Notes under the pieces: model-generated
What the model was told of the DNA's origin: nothing
Database searches by the model: none
What the model saw: only the letters and a program-made list of their open reading frames with translations
Assembly: GCA_003220935.1 (NCBI GenBank)
Contig: QHTT01000046.1
Span: forward strand, 1 to 39,617
DNA: 39,617 bases
DNA from: Gemmatimonadota bacterium
GTDB lineage: Bacteria > Gemmatimonadota > Gemmatimonadetes > Gemmatimonadales > GWC2-71-9
Direction of reading: 5' to 3'
Position numbers and translations under genes: made by a program
Shown: one piece after another, positions 23,462 to 32,500 of the stretch
How positions within the stretch are numbered: the first letter of the stretch is position 1
Layout: the number at the start of each line of letters is the position of its first letter

Positions 23462-24211
23462 TCAAGGAGCGGATTTCGTCCAGATCGCGATGACGCCGCA
23501 GCCAGAGTTGCTGCCGATGAACTCCCCCGGCGTTTCGGCCGAACCGCGGTAGACCTCGATGCCCTGGATGTCCTGGGGCGGCGTGTTGCGTGCGAAGTAC
23601 GGCGTCGACTCGTTGCCGTCGAGGAAGTATTGCGGGTAGCACCCCGGCGGCGAGCGGACCATCTTGGCGACGCAGTTGTTCGAGATGCACACCTGCTCTA
23701 CGCCACGGACGGTCACGAGCACATCGACGAGCGACGTTGGGTTGATGCGCTCGATTTGCTCTTTGGTGAGGAAATAGCCCATCCCGGCGTGACGGCGTCG
23801 CTCGAAGTCCGAGAACCGTCTCCCAATCGAGCTCGGCTTCGCCTCGACGACGACCCCGGGCAGCTCGTAGGCCGGGTCCAGCTCGAAGACGTGCTCGAGG
23901 GTTTTCCCATCGTGGAGGTTGATCCGCCACGTGCCCGGCGAGTACCCGACCGCGGCAATCTCGAGCGTGTAGCGGCCGGACTCACGCGTCAGCTCGAAAC
24001 GCCCAGCCGAGTCCACACCGACGGTATCGCGAGTCTCGACGACGACGCGGGCGCCCGGTACCGCCTCCCCGGTCACGCGCGTCACGACCTGCCCGTGGAG
24101 CACCCCCGGGCGGCTGTGTTGCGCCGGCGCCACCTGCGGGAAGCAGAGGCCGAGAGCTACGAGCAACCAGGAGGCTGCCCGCTGCGTGCGGAGGAAGGGC
24201 TTGGCGTGCAC
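23462..24211 (-). CDS. TonB-receptor plug protein without barrel (with CarboxypepD_reg-like domain)
   Basis: A 249-residue exported protein from GTG 24211 (AGGA 6 nt upstream; signal ends VAPAQ near residue 33). It consists of a carboxypeptidase regulatory-like Ig fold (GVLHGQVVTRVTGEAVPGARV... YTLEIAAVGYSPGTW) and a TonB-receptor plug domain (KEQIERINPTSLVDVLV..., ending IEVYRGSAETPG..., CGVIAIWTK). The 22-strand outer-membrane barrel that normally follows is absent; the gene stops right after the plug. It has four Cys in the plug (VCISNNC, GCYPQ, SGCGV). It is divergent from the SusC-like gene at 24384. The start is uncertain: the frame is open further upstream, but that part runs into the neighbour's start. 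Confidence 0.75.
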   Translation of the reverse strand: MHAKPFLRTQRAASWLLVALGLCFPQVAPAQHSRPGVLHGQVVTRVTGEAVPGARVVVETRDTVGVDSAGRFELTRESGRYTLEIAAVGYSPGTWRINLHDGKTLEHVFELDPAYELPGVVVEAKPSSIGRRFSDFERRRHAGMGYFLTKEQIERINPTSLVDVLVTVRGVEQVCISNNCVAKMVRSPPGCYPQYFLDGNESTPYFARNTPPQDIQGIEVYRGSAETPGEFIGSNSGCGVIAIWTKSAP

Positions 24212-24383
24212 CGAAAGTCCTGGGCTGCTTGCCCAAAGTATCACCCTGCAACTACTGCCGAAAGAGGCGTCCCGGGGGGCTCGGCTGGCCTCGCCGCGAT
24301 CTTGCGCCCTTCCTGAGCGGCGCGCACTATATGCCGAAGTACCAGAATGTTCACCCCGAGTCACTTCTCTCGAGGGGGTCAGC

Positions 24384-27300
24384 ATGAAGCACACCACGTC
24401 ACGCACATCCGGAGTGGTTGCGGTCACTGCGGCCTTGCTCGTCGGTGCAGCGGGATCGCTGCTCGGGCAGGGAGCCGTCATCACCGGCAAGGTCACCGGC
24501 CGACAGAACGAAGCGCTCGGCGGCGCGCTCGTCATTATCGACGAGCTGAACAGCGCCGTCGCGACCACCACGACCGGCACGTACACGCTGGCGGTGCCGC
24601 CGGAGCGCACCAAGGGGCAAACCGTCACCCTGCACGCCCGCTACATCGGGTACTCGGCGACGACGCGCCAGATCACGCTCACCCCAGGAACCCAGACCCA
24701 GGACTTCGTGCTCAAGTTCGATCCGATGACGCTCGACGCGGTCGTCGTGACGGGCGTGGCAGGGGAGATAGAGCGGAAAAAGCTCACGACCTCGGTCGGT
24801 ATCGTCACTGCCGCCCAACTGCAGGAAGCGCCGGGTGTCTCGGCGCTGGGATCACTCGAGGGCAAGGTGGCGGGGGCGCGGCTGATCAATCCGAGCGGGG
24901 CTCCTGGCGGCGAGCCGGCGATCCGGCTGCGCGGGGCGACCGCCCTCACGTCGCCCTCGGCCTGCACCGTTCCGCCGTGCGCTTCCACGGCGACGCCGGG
25001 TCCGCTGATCATCGTGGACGGCACGATCACGCACCACGGCCTCGCGGACATCAATTCGGAGGACATCGAGCGGGTCGAGGTGGTGAAGGGTGCGGCGGCG
25101 TCGTCACTGTACGGGTCGAATGCCGCGAACGGCGTGGTCCAGATCTTCACCAAGCGCGGCGAGCGCATCCCGGACGGCAGGTTGGTCGTGACGGTGCGCA
25201 ACGAGTACGGCCAGTCGTTCCGCCCAAAGGCGATCCCCTGGGCGCTCTCGCACCCGTACCTGATCGACACGGTCGGGACCTACACCGATGTGCTCGGCAA
25301 CACCGTCAACAACGGCGATTACATCACACCGCCCGCGCCCACGTCAACGACGTGTCCGACCGGCGGCTGCCTGGTTGGCGTCAACTCGCAGCCCAACTTG
25401 AAGGCCGATCACATTGCCGACGTTCCCTACAACTCGTTCGGCAGGGCCGTCTACGACGCGCAGTCGGCGCTGCTGACGCACGGTCCGTTCTACACCAATT
25501 ACATCTCGATCGGCCAGCGGCGCGGCAACACAAACTACAACGTGTCGTTCCAGAACACCAAGCAGGACGGTGTGCTCATCCTCCTCAAGGGCTACAACCG
25601 GCAGAACTTCCGCGTGAACGTGGATCAGGCGCTGGGGCCGCGGCTCGACCTGTCGGTGGGCGGCTTCTTCGGCAAGTCGAACAACAATCAGGTGGCGCAG
25701 GGGCCCGGCGCGCCGTTCTTCGCGGTGACGTTCATCGAGCCCAACATCAACCTGTTCGCCCCGAATCCCGACGGCACGCCGTACGCGGCGCAGATCCCGC
25801 ATGTGTTGCCGAACGCCACGAACCCCTTGTACACGCTGGCCAACGAGCGCATCACCACCGATCGCTCGCGTTTCACCGGGTATGGGAAAGCGACCTACCG
25901 GATCCGCGACTGGCTGTCGCTCGAGGGCAACTACAACTACGATCAGGAGACGTCCGTCTACACCGACCAGGTGCCCAAGAACTTCTTGAACTCACACGGC
26001 ACCCCGACGAGCGGCTCGCTCGCTCGAGTCGACAGCGGCGGGCGGACATTCAACACGGGCGCGACCCTCACCAGCGTGCGCACCTTCCACTTCGGCTCGT
26101 GGAACGTCCGCAACACGACCAAGGCCGCGTACGTGTACGAGGACCAGACGCTGACCGTGTTTGCCGACACCGCTGCGGCGTTCAAGGTCCTGAACACGCC
26201 GGAGTTCGTGGCGGTCGATCGGACCACGCTCTCGCCCGGCTCCGCCGATATCGCGATCCGCAACAAGAACTACTACGTCATCTCCGGCTTCGACATCAGG
26301 GACCGCTACCTGGTCGACGGCCTGGTGCGGTGGGACGGGTCGTCGCTGTTCGGCCCGGAGAGCCGCTGGCAGACGTACTACCGCGTCTCGGGGGCGTACC
26401 GCCTCTCAGAGGACGTTCACGTCAACGGCATCGACGAGCTGAAGCTGCGCGCGTCGTACGGGACCGCGGGCTTGCGGCCCACCTTCGATGCGCAGTACGA
26501 GACGTTCGCCGTGGTAGCGGGCGTGCCCGTGAAGCAGACCCTCGGCAACAAGACGCTCAAGCCGGCGCGCTCGGCGGAGACGGAAGTCGGCGGTAACATC
26601 GACTTCCTCAACCGGTTCTCCCTGGAGTATTCGTACTCGCGGAAGGAGACGAAAGACCAGATCATGCTGGTGCCGCTGTCCGGGGCGACCGGCTATGTGA
26701 ACCAGTGGCAGAACGCCGCGACGTTGCTCGGACACACCCATGAGCTGTCGCTGGGCGCAATCCTCGTGGACAGACCGGAGCTTTCGTGGCGGGTGAACGT
26801 CGCCGCCGACCGGACGCGCCAGAAGATCACCCAGCTGAACACGCCGCCGTTCCTCGTCGGGCCGGACTACGTCGGCAACAACGACGTCACTCAGCACTTC
26901 AAGATCGCGGCGGGGGAGACGTTCGGCGTGATCTACGGCACGAAGATCGTCCGGAGCCTCGCCGAGTTGTATGCCGATCCAGCTAAGCAAGCCCTGTCGG
27001 GCGCCAACCAGCATTGGAGCCCGGACAGCGTCATCATCAACGAAGACGGCTTCCTGGTGCGGAAGGACCTCTACCACACCATCGGCGAGCGGTTCATCCC
27101 CTACGTGGATCCCACGGGCAGCTCGGTCGTCAAGATCGCCGACGTGAACCCCGACTTCAACGCGAGCTTCACGACGAACCTGCGCTACAAGAGCTTCTCG
27201 GTGTATGCCCTGGTCGACTGGGTGCAGGGGGGGAGCATCTACAACGGCACGCGGCAGTGGCCCTTCTTCGAGTTTCGCGACCGCGTTTACGACCAGGCGA

Positions 27301-27401
27301 GTAAGCCCGTAGCTACGGGCTGTACCGGTAGTGCCGCGGCTTGTTACAGCACCGGCAAGAAGCCGACCGACTACTACCAGGCCAGCTCGGTCTCGGGCTA
27401 A
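24384..27401 (+). CDS. SusC/RagA-type TonB-dependent outer-membrane transporter, C-terminus broken
   Basis: 1005 residues before a premature stop. It has a signal peptide (MKHTTSRTSGVVAVTAALLV..., cleavage after LLGQ), an N-terminal CarboxypepD_reg-like domain (ITGKVTGRQNEALGGALV), a plug with SusC hallmarks (VVVTGVAG; PLIIVDG; INSEDIERVEVVKGAAASSLYGSNAANGVV) and a long barrel. It should import an oligomeric substrate with its SusD partner downstream. The frame stops at 27401, right after KKPTDYYQASSVSG. The true end of the barrel follows in another frame (27398-27571), and the usual segment with the VKLREV-like strand (about 35-40 residues) is missing. ATG 24384 has a GGGGG site upstream; the in-frame extension to 24186 overlaps the divergent gene. 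Confidence 0.9.
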   Translation: MKHTTSRTSGVVAVTAALLVGAAGSLLGQGAVITGKVTGRQNEALGGALVIIDELNSAVATTTTGTYTLAVPPERTKGQTVTLHARYIGYSATTRQITLTPGTQTQDFVLKFDPMTLDAVVVTGVAGEIERKKLTTSVGIVTAAQLQEAPGVSALGSLEGKVAGARLINPSGAPGGEPAIRLRGATALTSPSACTVPPCASTATPGPLIIVDGTITHHGLADINSEDIERVEVVKGAAASSLYGSNAANGVVQIFTKRGERIPDGRLVVTVRNEYGQSFRPKAIPWALSHPYLIDTVGTYTDVLGNTVNNGDYITPPAPTSTTCPTGGCLVGVNSQPNLKADHIADVPYNSFGRAVYDAQSALLTHGPFYTNYISIGQRRGNTNYNVSFQNTKQDGVLILLKGYNRQNFRVNVDQALGPRLDLSVGGFFGKSNNNQVAQGPGAPFFAVTFIEPNINLFAPNPDGTPYAAQIPHVLPNATNPLYTLANERITTDRSRFTGYGKATYRIRDWLSLEGNYNYDQETSVYTDQVPKNFLNSHGTPTSGSLARVDSGGRTFNTGATLTSVRTFHFGSWNVRNTTKAAYVYEDQTLTVFADTAAAFKVLNTPEFVAVDRTTLSPGSADIAIRNKNYYVISGFDIRDRYLVDGLVRWDGSSLFGPESRWQTYYRVSGAYRLSEDVHVNGIDELKLRASYGTAGLRPTFDAQYETFAVVAGVPVKQTLGNKTLKPARSAETEVGGNIDFLNRFSLEYSYSRKETKDQIMLVPLSGATGYVNQWQNAATLLGHTHELSLGAILVDRPELSWRVNVAADRTRQKITQLNTPPFLVGPDYVGNNDVTQHFKIAAGETFGVIYGTKIVRSLAELYADPAKQALSGANQHWSPDSVIINEDGFLVRKDLYHTIGERFIPYVDPTGSSVVKIADVNPDFNASFTTNLRYKSFSVYALVDWVQGGSIYNGTRQWPFFEFRDRVYDQASKPVATGCTGSAAACYSTGKKPTDYYQASSVSG

Positions 27402-27571
27402 ACAACCTCCGGCTCGGGGTGATCGGGCGCAACCTGTTCACGTTCACCAAGTACTCCGGATACGATCCGGAGGTGGCCGGCCTGTCGGGCGACCCGTACT
27501 CGTTCCGGTTCGACGGCTTCTCGTACCCCAACTTCCGGACGTTCACCGGCTTTGCGGAGATCAACTTCTGA
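27398..27571 (+). pseudogene. Detached C-terminal end of the SusC-like gene
   Basis: In the frame ending at TGA 27571 the sequence reads LNNLRLGVIGRNLFTFTKYS, then GYDPEVAG and finally FRTFTGFAEINF. This is the normal SusC C-terminus (GRNLFT..YSGYDPEV and a last strand ending in Phe). It is out of frame with the main body by two bases. Short CTCGG direct repeats lie at the junction. Confidence 0.8.
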
Positions 27572-27604
27572 CCCGCGGACCAACCTCTGAGGAGCGTGCG
27601 ACCT

Positions 27605-29446
27605 ATGAGCATGATCAAGCGTATCCCTGAGGGGCTGGGCCTCATCGCGGCCCTGGTCCTCGCGGGTGCATGTGACACACTCAAGATCGACAACCCGAAC
27701 GCGCCGGATTCTCCCCGCGCGCTGTCCGACCCGTCCACGGTGCAGTCGATCGCCGTCGGCGCGATGCGGACCTGGTATCTCACAACCCAGGGGGACCTGG
27801 GGGCTGACGCCTATCCGGCGCTCACGATGGTCGTGATGGCGCGCAGTCACGTCGCGGCGTGGAACAACTACAACATCCGGTTCTACACCGGATGTACCAC
27901 CACCCCGTGGGACGTCTACACTGCGGCTACCAATGGGACCTGCGGTACCGAGCAGCTGGGCGCAACCTACCCGCGCATCGAGTGGCAGAACGACCCCGCG
28001 TCGGCGCAGCGGACGCAGATCGAGCCGCTCTGGTACGGGTACTACTCGGCCCTGTCCTCGGCTAACGACGTGCTGAAGGCGATCCGGCAGAAGGGGCTCG
28101 TCATCACGGACGGCGAGACCACGAAGATGGTCGAGACGATGGCCACACTGGTGCAGGCGCTGAGCCTGAGCGGTATTGCGCTGAACTACGACCAGGGCTT
28201 CATCGTGACGGATAGCACGCCGGTCGACGCGAACGGGTCACCGATCGTCGCCTTCAAGACCAGCACCGTCCTGCGCGACACGGCACTGGCGAAGTTCGAC
28301 GCCGTCGTCACGCTGGCCGGGACGAGCTTCAGCGTCCCAGGGGACTTCTTCGGCAGCCCGGCGCAGAGCTACACCAACAAGCATGTCGCCCAGATTGCCA
28401 ACACGATGGCGGCCCGGACGCTGGCATACTTCCCGCGCAATGCTACGCAGAACGCGGCCGTCGATTGGGCCAGGGTGGCGGTCTACGCCTCCAAAGGCAT
28501 CAGCTCCGGAACTGCGTTCGACCTGATGTTCCATGACGACGCCTGCGCCAGCTGGTGCGACTGGCTGAAGGTCTGGAGCAACGACATGACCACGATGCGG
28601 ATCCACAGCCGCGTCGCGCACCTGTTGGATCCCGTGAATCAGCCGGACCCCTGGAATATCGCTTTCAGCAACCAGCCGAACTCGCCGGACAAGCGCCTTG
28701 GCGACGGGACCTACAGGGGTGATAGCGCGTACGCGAAGCTGATCTCGGCGAAGCAGGACAAGACCGGCGCGGGCGGATATGATTACGTCTTCAGTACGGA
28801 CCAGGAGCCTCAGAACAAGTCGCGCGGGGCGTGGCACCAGAGCGCCGTCGGACAGGTCCGCTACGACAGCCTAGCCACGTGCGGCGATAATCCACAGGGG
28901 GAGGGCACCGGCTCGGGCGACGCCCCAGCCGTGCTCGCGGCCGAGAACGACCTGATCTGGGCGGAAGCCCTGATCCGGCAAACCGCCGGGGATCTTACTC
29001 TGGCGGCCACGCTCATCAACCACACACGTGTTGGCCCCGACCTACTGGGCCGGCCGCGCGGCGGCGCGAGCCCTACGAAGCCGAGCTTCCTCCCGGCGAG
29101 CGCGGCAGACGGTCAGGCGGGGCTGCTTCAGAAGCTCCAGTACGAGCAGGATGTCGAGCTGCCGGGCTCCAACCCGGCGCCGTTCTACAATCAGCGGCGG
29201 ATCGACAAGCTGGAGCCGCTCACGCCGCGCGAGATGCCGGTGCCGGCGAAGGAGCTGGGCGTGCTGAAGCTGTCCCTCTACACGTGCGGTGGCGCAGCCC
29301 ACCCCGATGGCAGTTGCGACGTGCACCCGGCGCCAAGCCCGATCGTGGCGGCCCTGGTGACGAACGCGCCGCAGGTTTGGGCCAGCCTCGAACGACAATC
29401 GCGAGACCGAGCGCAGCTCAACACGATGCTGGGCCGGCGCCGGTAG
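27605..29446 (+). CDS. SusD/RagB-like substrate-binding outer-membrane lipoprotein
   Basis: A 613-residue lipoprotein that caps the SusC-like transporter and binds its substrate at the cell surface. The signal ends LVLAGACDTL, with the lipidated Cys at about residue 23, and is followed by LKIDNPNAPD, typical of the mature start in this group. Alpha-helical TPR-like segments (LWYGYYSALSSANDVLKAIR; NDLIWAEALIRQ) and the late SusD motif (ELPGSNPAPFYNQRRIDKL) are present. GAGGAG lies about 10 nt before ATG 27605. It is 33 nt after the end of the broken susC, so the pair is an operon. Specificity cannot be read. Confidence 0.88.
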   Translation: MSMIKRIPEGLGLIAALVLAGACDTLKIDNPNAPDSPRALSDPSTVQSIAVGAMRTWYLTTQGDLGADAYPALTMVVMARSHVAAWNNYNIRFYTGCTTTPWDVYTAATNGTCGTEQLGATYPRIEWQNDPASAQRTQIEPLWYGYYSALSSANDVLKAIRQKGLVITDGETTKMVETMATLVQALSLSGIALNYDQGFIVTDSTPVDANGSPIVAFKTSTVLRDTALAKFDAVVTLAGTSFSVPGDFFGSPAQSYTNKHVAQIANTMAARTLAYFPRNATQNAAVDWARVAVYASKGISSGTAFDLMFHDDACASWCDWLKVWSNDMTTMRIHSRVAHLLDPVNQPDPWNIAFSNQPNSPDKRLGDGTYRGDSAYAKLISAKQDKTGAGGYDYVFSTDQEPQNKSRGAWHQSAVGQVRYDSLATCGDNPQGEGTGSGDAPAVLAAENDLIWAEALIRQTAGDLTLAATLINHTRVGPDLLGRPRGGASPTKPSFLPASAADGQAGLLQKLQYEQDVELPGSNPAPFYNQRRIDKLEPLTPREMPVPAKELGVLKLSLYTCGGAAHPDGSCDVHPAPSPIVAALVTNAPQVWASLERQSRDRAQLNTMLGRRR

Positions 29447-29523
29447 CGCGGCTCGGCCCGCAGTCGGTGGACGCTAACAGGCGCGTCGCTCGGCGGCGCG
29501 CCTGCTTCATTCCGGCCCCAGAG

Positions 29524-32500
29524 ATGAGGAGCTGCTCCGCGGTGAGCTGGCGTCGCTGCCTCGCAGGGGGTCTCGCGCTGCTGGCGCTGGATGTCGCGTG
29601 CCGCCGTGTCGCCCCACCGCTTGCCTGGCACACCGAGGCGGGGTATCGCTGGCGCGAACTGAGGGTGCTCTCGAGCGGTGGCCCGGCGTTCAGCGAGCTC
29701 ACTCCGTCCCGGACCGGGATCCGGTTCACCAACACCGTCAACCTCGACAGCGCACTCTGGAACCGCCACCTGGCGCAAGGGGGCGGCGTGGCCCTGGGCG
29801 ACGTGGACGGGGACGGGCTTCCCGACGTCTACCTGACGAGCAACGAAGGCGCGAACGCGCTGTACCGTAACCTGGGCGACTGGCACTTCGAAGACATCAC
29901 GACAAACGCCGGCGTCGCCCTCACAGGGCGGCACTCGACCGGGGCGGTGTTCGCCGATGTCGACGGGGATGGCGACCTGGACCTGCTCGTCAGCACGCTG
30001 GGCGGCGGCGTGGCGCTATTTGTCAACGACGGGCATGGGGTGTTCACCGAGCGGACGGCCGCAGCCGGGCTGGCCTCACAGGCCGGCAGCATGACGATGA
30101 CCCTGACCGACGTGGACGGAGACGGCCACCTCGACCTGTACGTCGCCAACTATAAGACCCGGTCGGCGATGGACGTGTATCCGCCCCAGGAGCGGGCGTT
30201 CAATCGCGTGGTCCGCGAAATAGGCCACAACCGCTTCGAGGTGGTCCCCAAGTTTCGGAAGGACTACCGCGTCGTGGATCGGCCCGAGTACGGCCTGGTG
30301 TCGATGCAGCAGCGCGCCGATCCAGACGGCTTCTACCTCAACGACGGCACGGGACACTTCACCCTCGTGCCATGGACCTCTGGCCGGTTCCGCGACGAGA
30401 CCGGGAAGCCGCTCGCCGCGGTGCCGGAGTACTTCGCGCTGTCGGCCAAGTTTACCGATGTGGACGGCGACGGCGCGCCGGACCTGTACGTGTGCGACGA
30501 CTTCGAGGATCCGGACTTCTTATGGCTGAACGACGGCAGGGGGACGTTTCGCGCCGCGCCGCGGCTTGCGCTCCGTAACACCAGCAACTCCTCGATGGCA
30601 GTGGATTTCTCCGACGTCGACCGGGACGGGCACGTGGACATCTTCGTCGCGGATATGCTGGGCCGCGGCCCGCGCCGCAAGACCCAAATCCCGACGCACA
30701 CGCCCTTGCCCAAGCTGATCGGGCAGATCGATGACCGGCCCCAATGGCAGCGCAACACGCTTCTCTGGAACCGCGGCGACGGCACCTTCGCGCAGCTCGG
30801 GAGCTACGCCGGGATCGAGGCTTCCGACTGGTCCTGGGACGCCCAGTTCCTCGACGTGGATCTCGACGGCTACGAAGACCTGCTCGTCACCACGGGGCAC
30901 CTGTGGGACATCATGGACGCGGACACCTGGGAGCGGATCCGCACGACGTTTACCGCACTGCAGTGGCGCCGTGAGCTCGCTGAGTTCCCGACGCTGGCGG
31001 TGCCGAGCGTGGCATTCCGTAACAACCGTGACTTGACGTTCACCGAGGTGGGCCGGGAGTGGGGGTTCGGCGCGGAGAATGCCATCTCCCACGGTATGGC
31101 AACGGCGGACCTGGACGGGGACGGCGCGTTGGACGTCGTCGTGAATCGGCTCGGGACGCCGGCGGCCGTGTTTCGTAACCTCGCGAGCGCGCCGCGCGTG
31201 GCCGTCCGTCTGCGCGGCCGAGCGCCGAACAGCGCGGGCGCGGGATCCAAGATTCGCGTGTTGGGTGGCCCGGTCCCGGTGCAGGAGAAGGAAGTCGTGC
31301 TGGGCGGCGGCTACCTCTCGGGCTCCGATCCGCTCTACAGTTTCGCGGCGGGAAGCGCCCAGGAGCTGACGATCGAAGTGGACTGGCGGCGCGGCGGACG
31401 CTCCGTGATTCACGGCGTGAAGTCGAACCGCGAGTATGAGATCCGCGAGCCTGCCATCACGCCGAGCTTACGCCCGGGGTCAGCCCTAGTCCCCAGCCCC
31501 CAGGCCCCAACCCCTGCTCCTTGGTTCCGCGATGTTTCAGCGCAGCTTGGCCACCACCACGTCGAGACCCCGTACAACGATTGGGCCCGCCAGCCGCTCC
31601 TCCCTCAGGCACTAAGCCAGCTCGGTCCCGGTGTGACGTGGTACGACGTCGAGGGTGATGGCGATGAGGACCTGCTGATCACGTCGGGGCGGGGTGGCTC
31701 GCTGGCCTACTATCGGAACGACGGGGGGCGTTTCACCAGAGTCAATCTCCATCTGCCGACCGCTCCGTACGACGAGACCACCGTGGTGCCGCTGCCCGCC
31801 GGCAATGGGGGCACGGTACTGCTGGTGGGACAGTCGAGCTACGAGTCGCAGACCCCGGCCGAAGCGGCGGCGGTGCCGTCCGTGGTGGAGGTCGTGCCGG
31901 CGAGCGACGCGATCACGCCTATCGTGCCGGGGGACGTTTCCAGCATCGGCCCCCTGGCCGTGGCCGACGTGGACGGGGACGGCGACGTGGATCTGTTCGT
32001 GGGCGGGCGCGTCCTGCCCGGCGCGTATCCGAAGCCGGCCTCGTCGCGGTTGTTCCGCAACGAGAGCGGCCGATTCGTGCTGGACGATATCAACACCCGC
32101 CTGTTCCAGAGCGTTGGTCTGATATCCGCCGCGGTCTGCTCCGACGTGAACGGCGATGGCTGGCCCGACTTGATCCTCGCGCCGGAGTGGGGATCGCTCA
32201 AGTTGTTCTTGAACGACCACGGCCGCCTGCGCGACGCGAGCACCGAATGGGGGCTGGACCGCGTGGTGGGTCGCTGGAACGGCGTGACGACCGGCGATCT
32301 GGACGGGGATGGTCGGCTCGACATCGTGGCCACGAGCTGGGGTCGCAATACCAGCCATCACGTCGATCCCGCGCACCCGCTGTTGCTCTACTACGGGGGC
32401 TTCACGGCGTCCGGCAGAGTGGACATGATCGAGGCTCAATACGACGATCGGGTGCACGGCATCGCCCCGCTGACGCCGCTCCGCCGGCTGATGACGACGC

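Noticed and set aside
24186-24383. Long N-terminal extension of the first SusC protein
   Set aside because: It overlaps the divergent plug gene and precedes a clear signal peptide with a good ribosome site at ATG 24384.
29284-29523. Upstream extension of the double CRTAC1-like protein
   Set aside because: It runs through the end of the susD gene in another frame and precedes a clear lipoprotein signal at 29524.
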